DNA of 64,000 nt from Denitromonas ohlonensis (GTDB lineage: Bacteria; Pseudomonadota; Gammaproteobacteria; Burkholderiales; Rhodocyclaceae). A program made the translations under genes and the position numbers. Positions 31,540 to 41,000 of this stretch are shown piece after piece (position 1 is the stretch's first letter; each line of letters begins with the position of its first letter). The stretch spans positions 248,001 through 312,000 of the forward strand of contig NZ_VMNI01000006.1 of NCBI RefSeq assembly GCF_007625205.1. Direction: 5' to 3'. Below the pieces are notes generated by a model, which ran no database searches, was not told the DNA's origin, and saw only the letters and a program-made list of their open reading frames with translations.

Positions 31540-32319
31540 ATGTCCGACACCCCCATCAACCCGCGCCCCCGCGTCGGCCTGTTCGCCACCTGCGTGATGA
31601 ACGCCTTCCGGCCGAGCATCGGCTTTGCCAGCGCCAAGCTGCTCGAAGACGCCGGCTGCCATGTGAGCGTGCCCGCGGCCCAAACCTGTTGCGGCCAGCC
31701 CGGCCTGAACAGCGGTGACGAAGACAGCGCCCGCGCCCTGGCCAAACAAGTCATCGAGGCCTTTGAAGACTACGACTACGTGGTCGGCCCCTCCGGCTCG
31801 TGCATGGCCACCATCCGCCACGACTACCCCAATCTGTTCGCCGACATGGCCGACTGGCGCAAGCGCGCCGAGGCGCTGGCGGCCAAGAGCTACGAGCTGC
31901 TGTCCTTCCTCACCGATGTGATGGGCGTGACCGAGGTCGACGCTGAATACCACGGCACCATCACCTATCACGACTCCTGTAGCGGGCTGCGCAGCATGGG
32001 TGTCAAGGGCCAGCCGCGCCAGCTGCTCGGCAGCGTGAAAGGCCTGACGATCAAGGAGATGGAAGACACCGACGTGTGCTGCGGCTTTGGCGGCACCTTC
32101 TGCGTCAAGTACCCCGAGATCTCCGAAAAGATGGCCGACGACAAGCTCGCCAACGCCGCGGCCACCGGCGCCGACACGCTGCTCGGCGGCGACCTCGGCT
32201 GCCTGCTGCATCTGGCCGGGCGCCTGCGCCGCAAGGGCTCGCCGGTCAAGGTCTATCACACCGCCGAAGTGCTGGCCGGCCTGGCTGATGGCCCGAGCCT
32301 GGGCGAGGAGAACCGATAA
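31540..32319 (+). CDS. lutA: L-lactate utilization protein LutA (CCG-domain Fe-S protein)
   Basis: This is the first subunit of the LutABC L-lactate oxidising complex, 259 residues. Two cysteine-rich CCG domains are present: QTCCGQPGLNSG with the GPSGSC motif, and DVCCGFGGTFCV with GGDLGCLLH. These bind Fe-S clusters (heterodisulfide reductase-like). Its stop shares bases with the lutB ATG, so the operon is tightly coupled. Confidence 0.93.
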   Translation: MSDTPINPRPRVGLFATCVMNAFRPSIGFASAKLLEDAGCHVSVPAAQTCCGQPGLNSGDEDSARALAKQVIEAFEDYDYVVGPSGSCMATIRHDYPNLFADMADWRKRAEALAAKSYELLSFLTDVMGVTEVDAEYHGTITYHDSCSGLRSMGVKGQPRQLLGSVKGLTIKEMEDTDVCCGFGGTFCVKYPEISEKMADDKLANAAATGADTLLGGDLGCLLHLAGRLRRKGSPVKVYHTAEVLAGLADGPSLGEENR

Positions 32320-33728
32320 TGGAATTCCGCTCCCCCGAGTTCAAGACCCGCGCGGTGCATGCCCTGCATGACGCCAACCTGCAAAAGGCGTTGAGCAACA
32401 CCAAGGCCGGCTTTGTGGTCAAGCGCGCCCAGGCCGCCGCCGAGATGCCCGAGTTCGAGGCGCTGCGCGACACCGCCGCCGAGATCAAGAACCATGTGCT
32501 CGCCAACCTAGACCACTACCTCGAGAAGTACGAAGCCGCGGTCACTGCGGCCGGCGGCCATGTGCACTACGCCACCGATGCCGAAGACGCGCGCCGCATC
32601 ATTCTCGGCATCTGCAAGAAGGCCAACGCCAAGCGGATCACCAAGGGCAAGTCGATGGTGTCCGAAGAGATGGGCCTCAACGAGGCGCTGATCGCCGACG
32701 GCTACGAAGTGGTCGAGACCGACCTGGGCGAGTACATCATCCAGCTCGCCGACGAGCCGCCCTCGCACATCATCGCGCCGGCCATCCACAAGACCAAGGA
32801 CCAGGTCGCCGACCTCTTCGCCGCCGCGCACAACAAACCGCGCAAGACCGACCGCGCCGAGCTGGTGGCCGAAGCGCGCGAAGTGCTGCGCGAGAAATAC
32901 TTCACCGCCGAAGTGGGCATCACCGGCGGCAACTTCCTGGTGGCTGAAACCGGCTCATCGGTCATCGTCACCAACGAGGGCAATGGCGACCTGACCCAGA
33001 CGCTGGCCAAGGTGCACATCGTCACCAGCGGCATCGAGCGCGTGATCCCCACGCTCGACGACTTGTCCGTCTTCCTGCGCATTCTGGCGCGCAGCGCCAC
33101 CGGCCAGGAGACCGAGAGCTACACCACCTTCTCCACCGGCCCGCGCCGCGAAGGCGACATCGACGGCCCCGAGGAATACCACGTGGTGCTGCTCGACAAC
33201 GGCCGCTCCAAGATGCTCGGCAGCCGCTTCCAGGACATGCTGCGCTGCATCCGCTGCGGCGCCTGCATGAACCACTGCCCGGTGTACGGCTCGATCGGCG
33301 GCCACGCCTACGGCTGGGTCTACCCCGGCCCGATGGGCTCGGTGCTCACCCCGCTGATCAAGGGCATGGACGGCACCTACGACCTGCCCAATGCCTGTAC
33401 GCTCAACGGCCGCTGCAAGTCGGTGTGCCCGGTGCGCATCCCGCTGCCCGACCTGCTGCGCGAAATCCGCCACAACCAGTTCCGCCAGGACATGACGCCC
33501 AAGCGCCAGAAACAGGCGCTCAAGCTGTGGCGCTACGTGGCTGAGCGACCCAAGCTCTACCACTTTGCCGAGCGCATCGGCGTACGCATCCTGGCCAGCA
33601 TGGCCAACGGCAAGGGCAAGCTGCGCAGCCTGCCCTTCGACCCCGGCTGGACCGGCGCGCGCGACCTGCCCGCCCCCACCGGACGCACCTTCCTCGAACT
33701 GTGGCAAGCCAAGCGAGGTGACAAATGA
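32319..33728 (+). CDS. lutB: L-lactate utilization protein LutB (LUD domain, 4Fe-4S)
   Basis: This 469-residue protein has an N-terminal LUD domain (about 60-290) and a ferredoxin-type domain. The first 4Fe-4S motif is CIRCGACMNHCPV. The second, CTLNGRCKSVCPV, has Asn where CxxCxxxC would have its second Cys, so the second cluster may be incomplete or use another ligand. It overlaps lutC by 4 bp. Together LutABC oxidise L-lactate to pyruvate. Confidence 0.93.
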   Translation: MEFRSPEFKTRAVHALHDANLQKALSNTKAGFVVKRAQAAAEMPEFEALRDTAAEIKNHVLANLDHYLEKYEAAVTAAGGHVHYATDAEDARRIILGICKKANAKRITKGKSMVSEEMGLNEALIADGYEVVETDLGEYIIQLADEPPSHIIAPAIHKTKDQVADLFAAAHNKPRKTDRAELVAEAREVLREKYFTAEVGITGGNFLVAETGSSVIVTNEGNGDLTQTLAKVHIVTSGIERVIPTLDDLSVFLRILARSATGQETESYTTFSTGPRREGDIDGPEEYHVVLLDNGRSKMLGSRFQDMLRCIRCGACMNHCPVYGSIGGHAYGWVYPGPMGSVLTPLIKGMDGTYDLPNACTLNGRCKSVCPVRIPLPDLLREIRHNQFRQDMTPKRQKQALKLWRYVAERPKLYHFAERIGVRILASMANGKGKLRSLPFDPGWTGARDLPAPTGRTFLELWQAKRGDK

Positions 33729-34369
33729 GCAGCCGCGACAGCATCTTCAAAGCCATCCGTCAGGGCCTCGGCCGCGGCCCGCTCGACGACGCCGCCCGCA
33801 GCCAACTCGACGCGCGCATCGCCAACCCACCGCAGCACATCCGCGCCACGGTCGATGACGCCGACCTGATCACCCGCTTCGCCCAGCGCTTTGAATCGCG
33901 CTCCGGCACCACCGAGCGCATCGCCAGCCTGGCCGACGTGCCCGCCGCCGTCGCGGCACTGGCCGAAAGCTATGCCATCGCCCCGTCGGCCGTCGTCGGC
34001 ACCGCCCTGGGCGAACTCAGCTGGCCCGACGGCTGGCAGATCGACCACGGGGCCGCGACCATCGACGTCATGCTCGGCGTCTCGCTCGCCTGGCGCGGCA
34101 TCGCCGAGACCGGCAGCATTCTCATGCTCTCCGGCCCCGACTGCCCGATCACCCACAACTTCGTGCCCGAAACCCATGTCGTCGTGCTGCCGGTCGAACA
34201 CATCGTCCGCCACTACGAAGACTGCTGGGTGGCGCTGCGCGAACGCGGCCAGGGCGCCCCGCGCGCCATGAACTTCATCTCCGGCCCCTCCCGCACCGGC
34301 GACGTCGAACAGACCATCGAACTCGGCGCGCATGGACCACGGCGGATGCATGTGCTGATTCTGGGGTAA
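33725..34369 (+). CDS. lutC: L-lactate utilization protein LutC (LUD domain)
   Basis: This 214-residue LUD-domain protein is the third gene of the lut operon, overlapping lutB by 4 bp (ATGA). It is recognised by GISLAWRGIAETGSI-like sequence (GVSLAWRGIAETGSILML), HNFVPETHVVVLP and FISGPSRTGDVEQTIELG. LutC is needed for lactate oxidation, probably as a subunit of the Fe-S complex. Confidence 0.93.
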   Translation: MSSRDSIFKAIRQGLGRGPLDDAARSQLDARIANPPQHIRATVDDADLITRFAQRFESRSGTTERIASLADVPAAVAALAESYAIAPSAVVGTALGELSWPDGWQIDHGAATIDVMLGVSLAWRGIAETGSILMLSGPDCPITHNFVPETHVVVLPVEHIVRHYEDCWVALRERGQGAPRAMNFISGPSRTGDVEQTIELGAHGPRRMHVLILG

Positions 34370-34380
34370 AGCCGCCCCAC

Positions 34381-34456
34381 TCCGGGTGGGTGGCTCGCCG
34401 CCCACCCGGAACATTTACCGCGGGGCACGATGGTGGGCAGCGGCATCACGGCCATC
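34381..34456. repeat. Intergenic repeat family 1, copy 2
   Basis: A 30-nt hairpin (34381-34410, TCCGGGTGGG ... CCCACCCGGA) is followed by GGGGCACGATGGTGGGCAGC. The same two-part pattern occurs at 37335-37403 and inverted at 19661-19741. It fills the gap after lutC and abuts family 2. Confidence 0.7.
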
Positions 34457-34537
34457 GTAGGGCGGATAAGCGCAGCGCATCCGCCATCGGTGATAGCAAG
34501 GGGCACGGCGGATGCGCCTGCGGCTTATCCGCCCTAC
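34457..34537. repeat. Intergenic repeat family 2, copy 1 (81-bp hairpin)
   Basis: The left arm 34457-34485 (GTAGGGCGGATAAGC...) and right arm 34507-34537 (...GCTTATCCGCCCTAC) are inverted repeats differing by a 2-base indel. The right end carries the TAG stop codon of the LysR gene. A second copy lies at 44144-44229 and a fragment at 37469-37487. Confidence 0.8.
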
Positions 34538-35424
34538 GACAGCTCGCGGGCGAGATCGATAAACGCGCGCAGCGGTGCGGGCATCTGGCGGCGACCCGAG
34601 GTGTAGAGGTAGAAGTGTTCGGCCGGCGGCATCCAGTCGTCCAGCACCGGCACCAGGGCGCCCGCTTCGATCGCGTCGGTGGCCAGCGAAGCGAGCACAT
34701 AGGCCAGGCCGAGGCCGGCCTGCGCGGCGTCGAGCGCCATAGCGTGATCGTTAACAATGAGGCTGGCCTTCACCTCCACCGCGCGACTCACGCCGGCCCG
34801 TGCGAATTCCCAGCGATACACCACGCCACTCGGAAAGCGCTGACCAACGCAGTCATGCCCCAGCACATCTTCCGGCGTGCGCGGCGCCGGATGGGTGGCC
34901 AGATAGGCCGGCGAGGCGACCACGATGAATCGCTGCGGCGGACCAATCGGCAGTGCCACCCGGTCGGCGGCGAGACGTTCGCCAAAGCGGATGCCCGCGT
35001 CGAAACCCTCGGCCACGATATCAACCAGCCCGTCGTCCGCCACCACCTCGACCACCACCGCCGGGTAGCGCGCCCGAAACACGCGCAGGATCGGTAGCAA
35101 CACAGCCCTCATCGCGATGCGCGGCACGTTCAGCCGAAGCGCGCCGCGTGGCGTGTCGCGAAAGGCGTTGAGCTCGTCGAGCGCCAGCGCGATATCGCTC
35201 AGCGCCGGGTCGAGCCGGTCGAGCAGGCGCGCACCGGCCTCGGTCGGCATCACGCTGCGGGTGCTGCGATTGAGCAAGCGCACGCCCAGCCGCTCTTCGA
35301 GCCCGCGCACCGCATGGCTCAGCGCCGAGGCCGACACGCCCATCTCGTCGGCTGCCCGGCGAAAGCTGCGCAGTCGCGCCACGCTGGCAAAAGCGGCCAG
35401 CTCGCCGTAGTCACTTCGTTTCAT
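34534..35424 (-). CDS. LysR-family transcriptional regulator
   Basis: This 296-residue regulator has an N-terminal winged HTH (FRRAADEMGVSASALSHAVRG, shortened here to its key part VSASALSHAVRGLEERLG) and a periplasmic-binding-like effector domain (from about 90). It is divergent from the exported SGNH esterase gene (35525), which it may control along with the aldo/keto reductase. Its stop codon is supplied by the end of repeat family 2. Confidence 0.92.
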   Translation of the reverse strand: MKRSDYGELAAFASVARLRSFRRAADEMGVSASALSHAVRGLEERLGVRLLNRSTRSVMPTEAGARLLDRLDPALSDIALALDELNAFRDTPRGALRLNVPRIAMRAVLLPILRVFRARYPAVVVEVVADDGLVDIVAEGFDAGIRFGERLAADRVALPIGPPQRFIVVASPAYLATHPAPRTPEDVLGHDCVGQRFPSGVVYRWEFARAGVSRAVEVKASLIVNDHAMALDAAQAGLGLAYVLASLATDAIEAGALVPVLDDWMPPAEHFYLYTSGRRQMPAPLRAFIDLARELS

Positions 35425-35524
35425 TGCTGAATTTTACTCATGACGACATCAAGAAAACATCGGATTGTTTGAACAATCGATCCGCGCGATGCTGCTCCGC
35501 ATCCCAATTTTTTCGGAGTACCCG

Positions 35525-36301
35525 ATGTCTCAGCTTCTCGCCCGCGCCACCAAAGCGCTGTGCTATCTCGCGCTGCTGGTTGCCGCACACGCCGCGCAGG
35601 CCGAGCGCCTGCCCCGCATTCTGGTGTTCGGAGATTCAAATAGCTGGGGCTGGATCGCCTCGCCACAGGGCTTCCCCGCGCAACGGCTGAACGACGCCGC
35701 GCGCTGGCCGGGCGTGCTCGGCGCCGCCCTCGCAGGCCAGGCCACCGTTCTCGTCGATGGACTCTCCGGCCGTACCGTGGATGCCGACTACCCCGAAGCG
35801 CTGGTCGGCCTGCCCGGCGCCCTGTTCAACGCCAACCGCAGCCTGCCCGCAGCGCTGGCGCGCGAGACGCCGCTGGATCTGCTGATCGTGATGCTCGGCA
35901 CCAACGACCTGCGCGCCGATCTCGGCCGCACGCCCGACGCCATCGCCCACGGCCTGCGCACACTTGTCGAACAGACGCGCAGCTTCGGTCACGGCGTGGC
36001 CACCCCCTATGCGCCGCCCACCGTGCTGGTGGTGATTCCTCCGCCGCTGGGCGATGTCTCGCGCACGCCGCTGCGCGACTTCTTTGCCGACATGGCGGCC
36101 AAGTCGCATGCCCTCGCCCCCGCCGTGCAGCGTGCGCTGGCCGGCACACCCGTCTTCGACGCTACCGAAGCCACCGGCCCCCTCGCCGGTATCGACGGCG
36201 TCCACCTCAGCGCCGCCCAACATGCCATGCTTGGTCAGGCGCTGGCGCCAGTCGTGCGCCGCGCCCTCGGCCTCCCCACCCCCACGGAGACACCGCAATG
36301 A
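35525..36301 (+). CDS. Exported SGNH/GDSL-family esterase (MsAcT-like)
   Basis: This 258-residue hydrolase starts at ATG 35525. A Sec signal peptide (about 1-27, ...LLVAAHAAQAERLP) is followed by FGDSNSWGW (catalytic Ser), VDGLSGRTVD, VMLGTNDLRADL (block III Asn) and GIDGVHLSAAQH (Asp-x-x-His). The frame is open upstream to 35465. It overlaps the aldo/keto reductase gene (ATGA). A cytoplasmic paralogue is at 9968-10627. Confidence 0.9.
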   Translation: MSQLLARATKALCYLALLVAAHAAQAERLPRILVFGDSNSWGWIASPQGFPAQRLNDAARWPGVLGAALAGQATVLVDGLSGRTVDADYPEALVGLPGALFNANRSLPAALARETPLDLLIVMLGTNDLRADLGRTPDAIAHGLRTLVEQTRSFGHGVATPYAPPTVLVVIPPPLGDVSRTPLRDFFADMAAKSHALAPAVQRALAGTPVFDATEATGPLAGIDGVHLSAAQHAMLGQALAPVVRRALGLPTPTETPQ

Positions 36302-37290
36302 TCCCCACCCGCACGCTCGGCCCCAATGGGCCCACGCTATCCGCCCTCGGATTCGGCTGCATGGGCATGTCAGAGTTCTATGGCCCGAGCGACGATGTCG
36401 AATCACGGCGCGTGCTTGAGGCCGCCGTCGAGGCCGGCATCCAGCTATTCGACACCGCCGACACCTACGGCCTCGGCCACAACGAGCGCCTGCTCGCCCC
36501 GCTGATCGCCGCCCACGGCGAGCGCATCTGTGTAGCCACCAAGTTCGGCATCGCGCGCGAGCCGGGGCAATACGCGCGCAGCATCAACAACCAGCCCGAC
36601 TACATCCGCCGCGCCTGCGACGCCTCGCGCCAGCGGCTCGGCGTCGACACCATCGACCTCTACTACTGCCACCGCCGCGATCCGGCGGTGCCCATCGAGA
36701 CGCTGATGGAGACCCTGGCGGCGCTGGTGGCCGAAGGCAAGGTGCGAGCCATCGGCCTGTCAGAAGTGAGCGCCGACACCCTTCGCCGTGCCGCCGCCAT
36801 CCACCCGGTCACCGCCGTGCAAAGCGAGTATTCACTATGGAGCCGCGAGCCCGAGCGCGACCTGCTCGACGCCTGCCACGAACTGGGCACCACGCTGGTC
36901 GCCTACAGCCCGCTCGGCCGCGGCTTTCTGACCGGCGCACTGGGCTCCACCGACGCCTTGGCGGACGACGACTTCCGTCGCCGCAGCCCGCGCTTTACCG
37001 AGGACGCCATGGCGCACAACCAACGGCTGGTCGACGCGCTCGCCGCCTTCGCTACCGTGCGCGACGCCACGCCGGCACAGATTGCGCTGGCCTGGCTGAT
37101 CAACAAGCACCCGAACGTGGTGCCCATCCCCGGCACGCGCAAGATCTCGCGCTTGCACGAAAACCTGACCGGCGCCGCTTTGACGTTCAATACCGCCGAG
37201 ATCGCCGAGCTCGACACGCTGTTCGACCCCGCCGCCGTGGCGGGCGAACGCTATCCGGCGGCCGGCTGGACGGGCATTGAACGCACGTAA
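36298..37290 (+). CDS. Aldo/keto reductase
   Basis: This NADPH-dependent (beta/alpha)8 oxidoreductase has 330 residues. Catalytic Asp and Tyr lie in FDTADTYGLGHNE, Lys in CVATKFGI, and His in DLYYCHRRDP. AVQSEYSLW and VPIPGTRKISRLHEN are the NADP-binding signature. It resembles YajO/Tas-like and pyridoxal reductase-type AKRs; the substrate is unknown. It overlaps the exported esterase by 4 bp. Confidence 0.93.
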   Translation: MIPTRTLGPNGPTLSALGFGCMGMSEFYGPSDDVESRRVLEAAVEAGIQLFDTADTYGLGHNERLLAPLIAAHGERICVATKFGIAREPGQYARSINNQPDYIRRACDASRQRLGVDTIDLYYCHRRDPAVPIETLMETLAALVAEGKVRAIGLSEVSADTLRRAAAIHPVTAVQSEYSLWSREPERDLLDACHELGTTLVAYSPLGRGFLTGALGSTDALADDDFRRRSPRFTEDAMAHNQRLVDALAAFATVRDATPAQIALAWLINKHPNVVPIPGTRKISRLHENLTGAALTFNTAEIAELDTLFDPAAVAGERYPAAGWTGIERT

Positions 37291-37334
37291 GGGAAGACAT
37301 CGGCAACCGGTGTGCCACGAATGGGACGCTCGCC

Positions 37335-37403
37335 GGGCGGGCGGTTCGCCGCCCACCTTTACCGTGCGGCGCGATAGTGGGCAGCGAAGCTGACCACCCT
37401 ACA
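37335..37403. repeat. Intergenic repeat family 1, copy 3
   Basis: A hairpin (GGGCGGGCGG-TTCG-CCGCCCACC) is followed by GATAGTGGGCAGCGAAGCTG and ACCACCCTACA. The last 32 bases match the inverted copy at 19661-19741 almost exactly. It lies in the gap between the aldo/keto reductase and an Lrp gene. Confidence 0.7.
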
Positions 37404-37468
37404 GAACGGCCAAATCGCCCGCCTCGAACGCGGCCAGCACCCGCCACGCTGACGTCCGAATGATTGTC

Positions 37469-37487
37469 GTAGGGCGGATAAGCGCGC
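37469..37487. repeat. Fragment of repeat family 2
   Basis: GTAGGGCGGATAAGCGCGC matches the left arm of the complete copies at 34457 and 44144 and then diverges. No right arm is present. Confidence 0.6.
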
Positions 37488-37577
37488 ACGGGCGCTTGAA
37501 GTGAACCTCACTTCGGTCTAAAAGACGAATAGCCCACGTCAAACAGGAGCGCCAGGCGAAGCGCCTGCACTACCCCC

Positions 37578-38030
37578 ATGGACCGGATTGATCTGAAAAT
37601 TCTCGCCGAGTTGCAGAACGACGCCCGGCTGTCGGTCGTCGAGATCTCGCGCCGCGTCGGCCTGACCAAGACGCCGTGCGCCGAGCGCATTCGCCGGCTG
37701 GAAAAGAGTGGGGTGATTCGGGGTTACCACGCCGAGCTCGACCCCGAGGCGCTGGATGTCGGCCATGTGGTGATGGTGCAGGTGTTGCTGAGCAGCACCA
37801 CCGGGCATGATCTCAAGCGCTTCAACGAGGCCGCCCGGGAGATCCCGGAGATCGAGTCCTGCCACATGATCGCAGGCGATTTTGACTATCTGCTGAAGGT
37901 CCGAACCCGCGACATTGCGGCCTATCGCGAGGTGATGGGCGACAAGATCTCCGCCCTGCCCTGCGTTCGCCAGACGCACACCTATGTGGTGATGGAGATG
38001 GTCAAGGACGCGCACACGCTGCCGCTTTGA
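37578..38030 (+). CDS. Lrp/AsnC family regulator, likely proline-catabolism regulator (PutR-like)
   Basis: This 150-residue Lrp-type regulator has the HTH VVEISRRVGLTKTPCAERI and a RAM domain with MIAGDFDYLLKVRTRDIAAY. It is convergent with putA, 50 bp from its 3' end. Lrp-type PutR proteins beside putA activate proline use in other proteobacteria, and this PutA lacks its own DNA-binding domain, so control of putA is likely (inference). Confidence 0.9.
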   Translation: MDRIDLKILAELQNDARLSVVEISRRVGLTKTPCAERIRRLEKSGVIRGYHAELDPEALDVGHVVMVQVLLSSTTGHDLKRFNEAAREIPEIESCHMIAGDFDYLLKVRTRDIAAYREVMGDKISALPCVRQTHTYVVMEMVKDAHTLPL

Positions 38031-38080
38031 CCCCTCCTCACTCAGCGGGCAGGCGGCGCATTCGCCGCCAGCCCGCTGCC

Positions 38081-41000
38081 TCAGGCGCCCATCGTCATCA
38101 GGCTGGCATTACCGCCGGCCGCGGCGGTGTTAACACTCAGCGTACGCTCATGCACCAGCCGGGCCAGGTCGTACTCCGGCTCGGCGCGTACCAATGAGGT
38201 AATCGGCGCGTCGCGCTCGGCCAGGCGCTGTCGCCAGGCGTCGGCGTCGGCATCCTTGCCATCGAAAAGCACGGCATCGACACCGGCGCCGAGCCAGTCG
38301 TCCTCGACCGACACCCAGGCCGTCAGCGTCTTTGGCAGCAGCCCGAGCAGCGCCTGGGCGCTGGCATTGGCGGCGAAGACGATGCGGTTGCCGCTGGCGA
38401 GCGCCGCCAATAGCTGATGCACCCGCGCCACCTGGTTGCTGGCCACGCCGGCCACCCGACCACGGGCGACGAAGCGCAGGCTGTTGTCCTCACCGGTGGG
38501 CCCGGGCAGATCGAGTTTGAGCCCCGACAGCCGGCGCGCCCGGTAGGCATCGGCGCGATCGCGCAGCACTTGCACATCGTCGCCTTCCAGAATGGCGCGC
38601 CCGCCGCCGTCAATCCAGTCGAGCAGCGCCTGGAAGGGCGCCGGATCGTCGATGACCGCCGCGCTCCGGCTGAGCACGGCACCCGGCGTGCGGCGCAGCA
38701 GGCGGTGCAGGTAGAGCGGCCCGCCGGCTTTCGGCCCCGTGCCGGAGCGCCCCTCGCCGCCGAAAGGCTGCACGCCCACCACCGCGCCGATCATGTTGCG
38801 GTTCACATACATATTGCCCACATGGGCGCGCTCGGCGATGCGCTCGATGCACTCGTCGATACGCGAATGCACGCCCAGCGTGAGGCCATAGCCCGAGGCG
38901 TTGATCTGCTCGACCACCTTGTCGATGTCGCGCGCCTTGAAGCGCATGACATGCAGGATGGGGCCGAACTGCTCGCGCGTCAGATCGGCCAGCGAGCCGA
39001 TCTCGATCACCGTCGGCGCCACGAAGGTGCCTTTGGCGCACTCAGCGCCGAGCGGCATGCGGGTCACGCGGGCGCCTTTGGCCTGCATGTCGGCCACATG
39101 GCGCTCCAGATTGGCCTGCGCCTCGGCATCGATCACCGGGCCGATGTCGATGCGCACATCGGCGGTGTTGCCGATCGACAACTCGCGGGTCGCGCCGGCG
39201 AGCATCTCCAGCACATGGTCGGCAATGTCGGCTTGCAGACACAGCACGCGCAGCGCCGAGCAGCGCTGGCCGGCGGAGTCGAAGCTGGAGGCGACCACGT
39301 CAGCCACCACCTGCTCGGGCAGCGCGGTGGAGTCGACGATCATCACGTTCTGACCGCCGGTTTCGGCGATCAGCGGCACATCTCCGCCACGCGCGGCCAC
39401 GGTGCGATTGATGATGTTGGCCACCTCGGTGGAGCCGGTGAACATCACCCCGCGCACCCGCGCATCGCCCACCAGCGCGGCGCCCACGGTTTCGCCGGGG
39501 CCGGGCAGGAGTTGCAGCGCGGCGTCCGGCACGCCGGCTTCGCGGAACAGGCGCACCGCGGCGGCGGCGATCAGCGGCGTCTGCTCGGCCGGTTTGGCGA
39601 GCACCGGGTTGCCGGCGGCCAGGGCCGCAGCCACCTGACCGGAGAAGATGGCCAGCGGGAAATTCCACGGGCTGATGCACAGCACCGGCCCGACCGGGCG
39701 ATGGGCGCCATTGTCGAACTCGGCAGCCTGCGCGGCGTAGTAGCGGCAAAAGTCGACCGCCTCGCGCAACTCGGCCACGGCGTTGAGCCACGACTTGCCG
39801 GCTTCGCGCACGGCCAGTGCAATCAGGGCCGGGCCGTCGCGTTCCATCAGGTCGCCCGCTCGCGCGATGATGGCCGCGCGCTCGGCGGGCGCACGCATGG
39901 CCCAGGGGTCGGCCACCGCGTCGGCCGCGGCGAGCGCGACATCCACATCGGCGAGCGTCGCTTCGAGCACGGCCCCGACGGTGTCCGAATGATCGGCCGG
40001 ATTCAGCACCGGGCGCGCCGCATCGGCGGACGCGCTCGGCAAGGCGTCGGCCAGCATGGGGGCGGCCTCAAATCGCCGGCCGGCGCTCTTGGCCAGCGCC
40101 TCGGCAAGACGCGCGCGCACGCCTTCGTTCGACAGGTCATAGCCAGCGGAATTCGTGCGCCCGGCACCATACAGCTCGGCCGGCAGAACAATTTTCGGAT
40201 GTGGCGCGCCGCTCAGTCGGGCGGCCTCTTCGACCGGATCGGCGATCAGCTCTTCGATCGGCACATTCTCATCGACGATACGATTCACAAAACTGGTGTT
40301 GGCGCCATTTTCGAGCAAGCGGCGCACCAGATAGGCGAGCAGCGTCTCGTGGCTGCCCACCGGTGCGTAGATGCGCACCAAGCGGGCAATCTCGCGGCTG
40401 CTCACGACCTGATCGTAGAGCGGCTCGCCCATGCCGTGCAGGCACTGGAACTCGTAGCTGCCTTTGGTGTAGTCGGGCCCGGCCATGTGCATGATCGCCG
40501 CCATGGTCTGGGCGTTGTGGGTGGCAAACTGCGGGTAGATGCGCGCGCGCGCATCGAGCAGCTTCTGCGCGCAGGCGAGGTAGGACACATCGGTGAACAC
40601 CTTGCGGGTGAACACCGGATAGCCGTCGAGCCCGTCAATCTGGGCGCGCTTGATCTCGGCGTCCCAGTAGGCGCCTTTCACCAGGCGCACCATCAGCCGC
40701 TGACCACTGCGTTCGGCCAGGTCGATGATGAAATCGAGCACGAACGGCGCCCGCTTCTGGTAGGCCTGAACCACAAAACCGAGTCCGGCCCAGCCGGCCA
40801 GCTCATCATCCATGGCCAGGGCTTCGAGCAGGTCGAGTGACAGCTCGAGGCGGTCAGCCTCTTCGGCGTCGATGTTCAGACCGATATCGAAGGAGCGCGC
40901 CAGCAGGCACAGCGCTTTGACCCGCGGCAGCAGTTCGGCCATGACGCGATCGGGCTGCGACCACACATAGCGCGGGTGCAGCGCCGAGAGCTTGATCGAA

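Noticed and set aside
38417-40840. An 807-codon open frame on the plus strand opposite putA
   Set aside because: It is antisense to a well-conserved putA and shows no domain or plausible composition.
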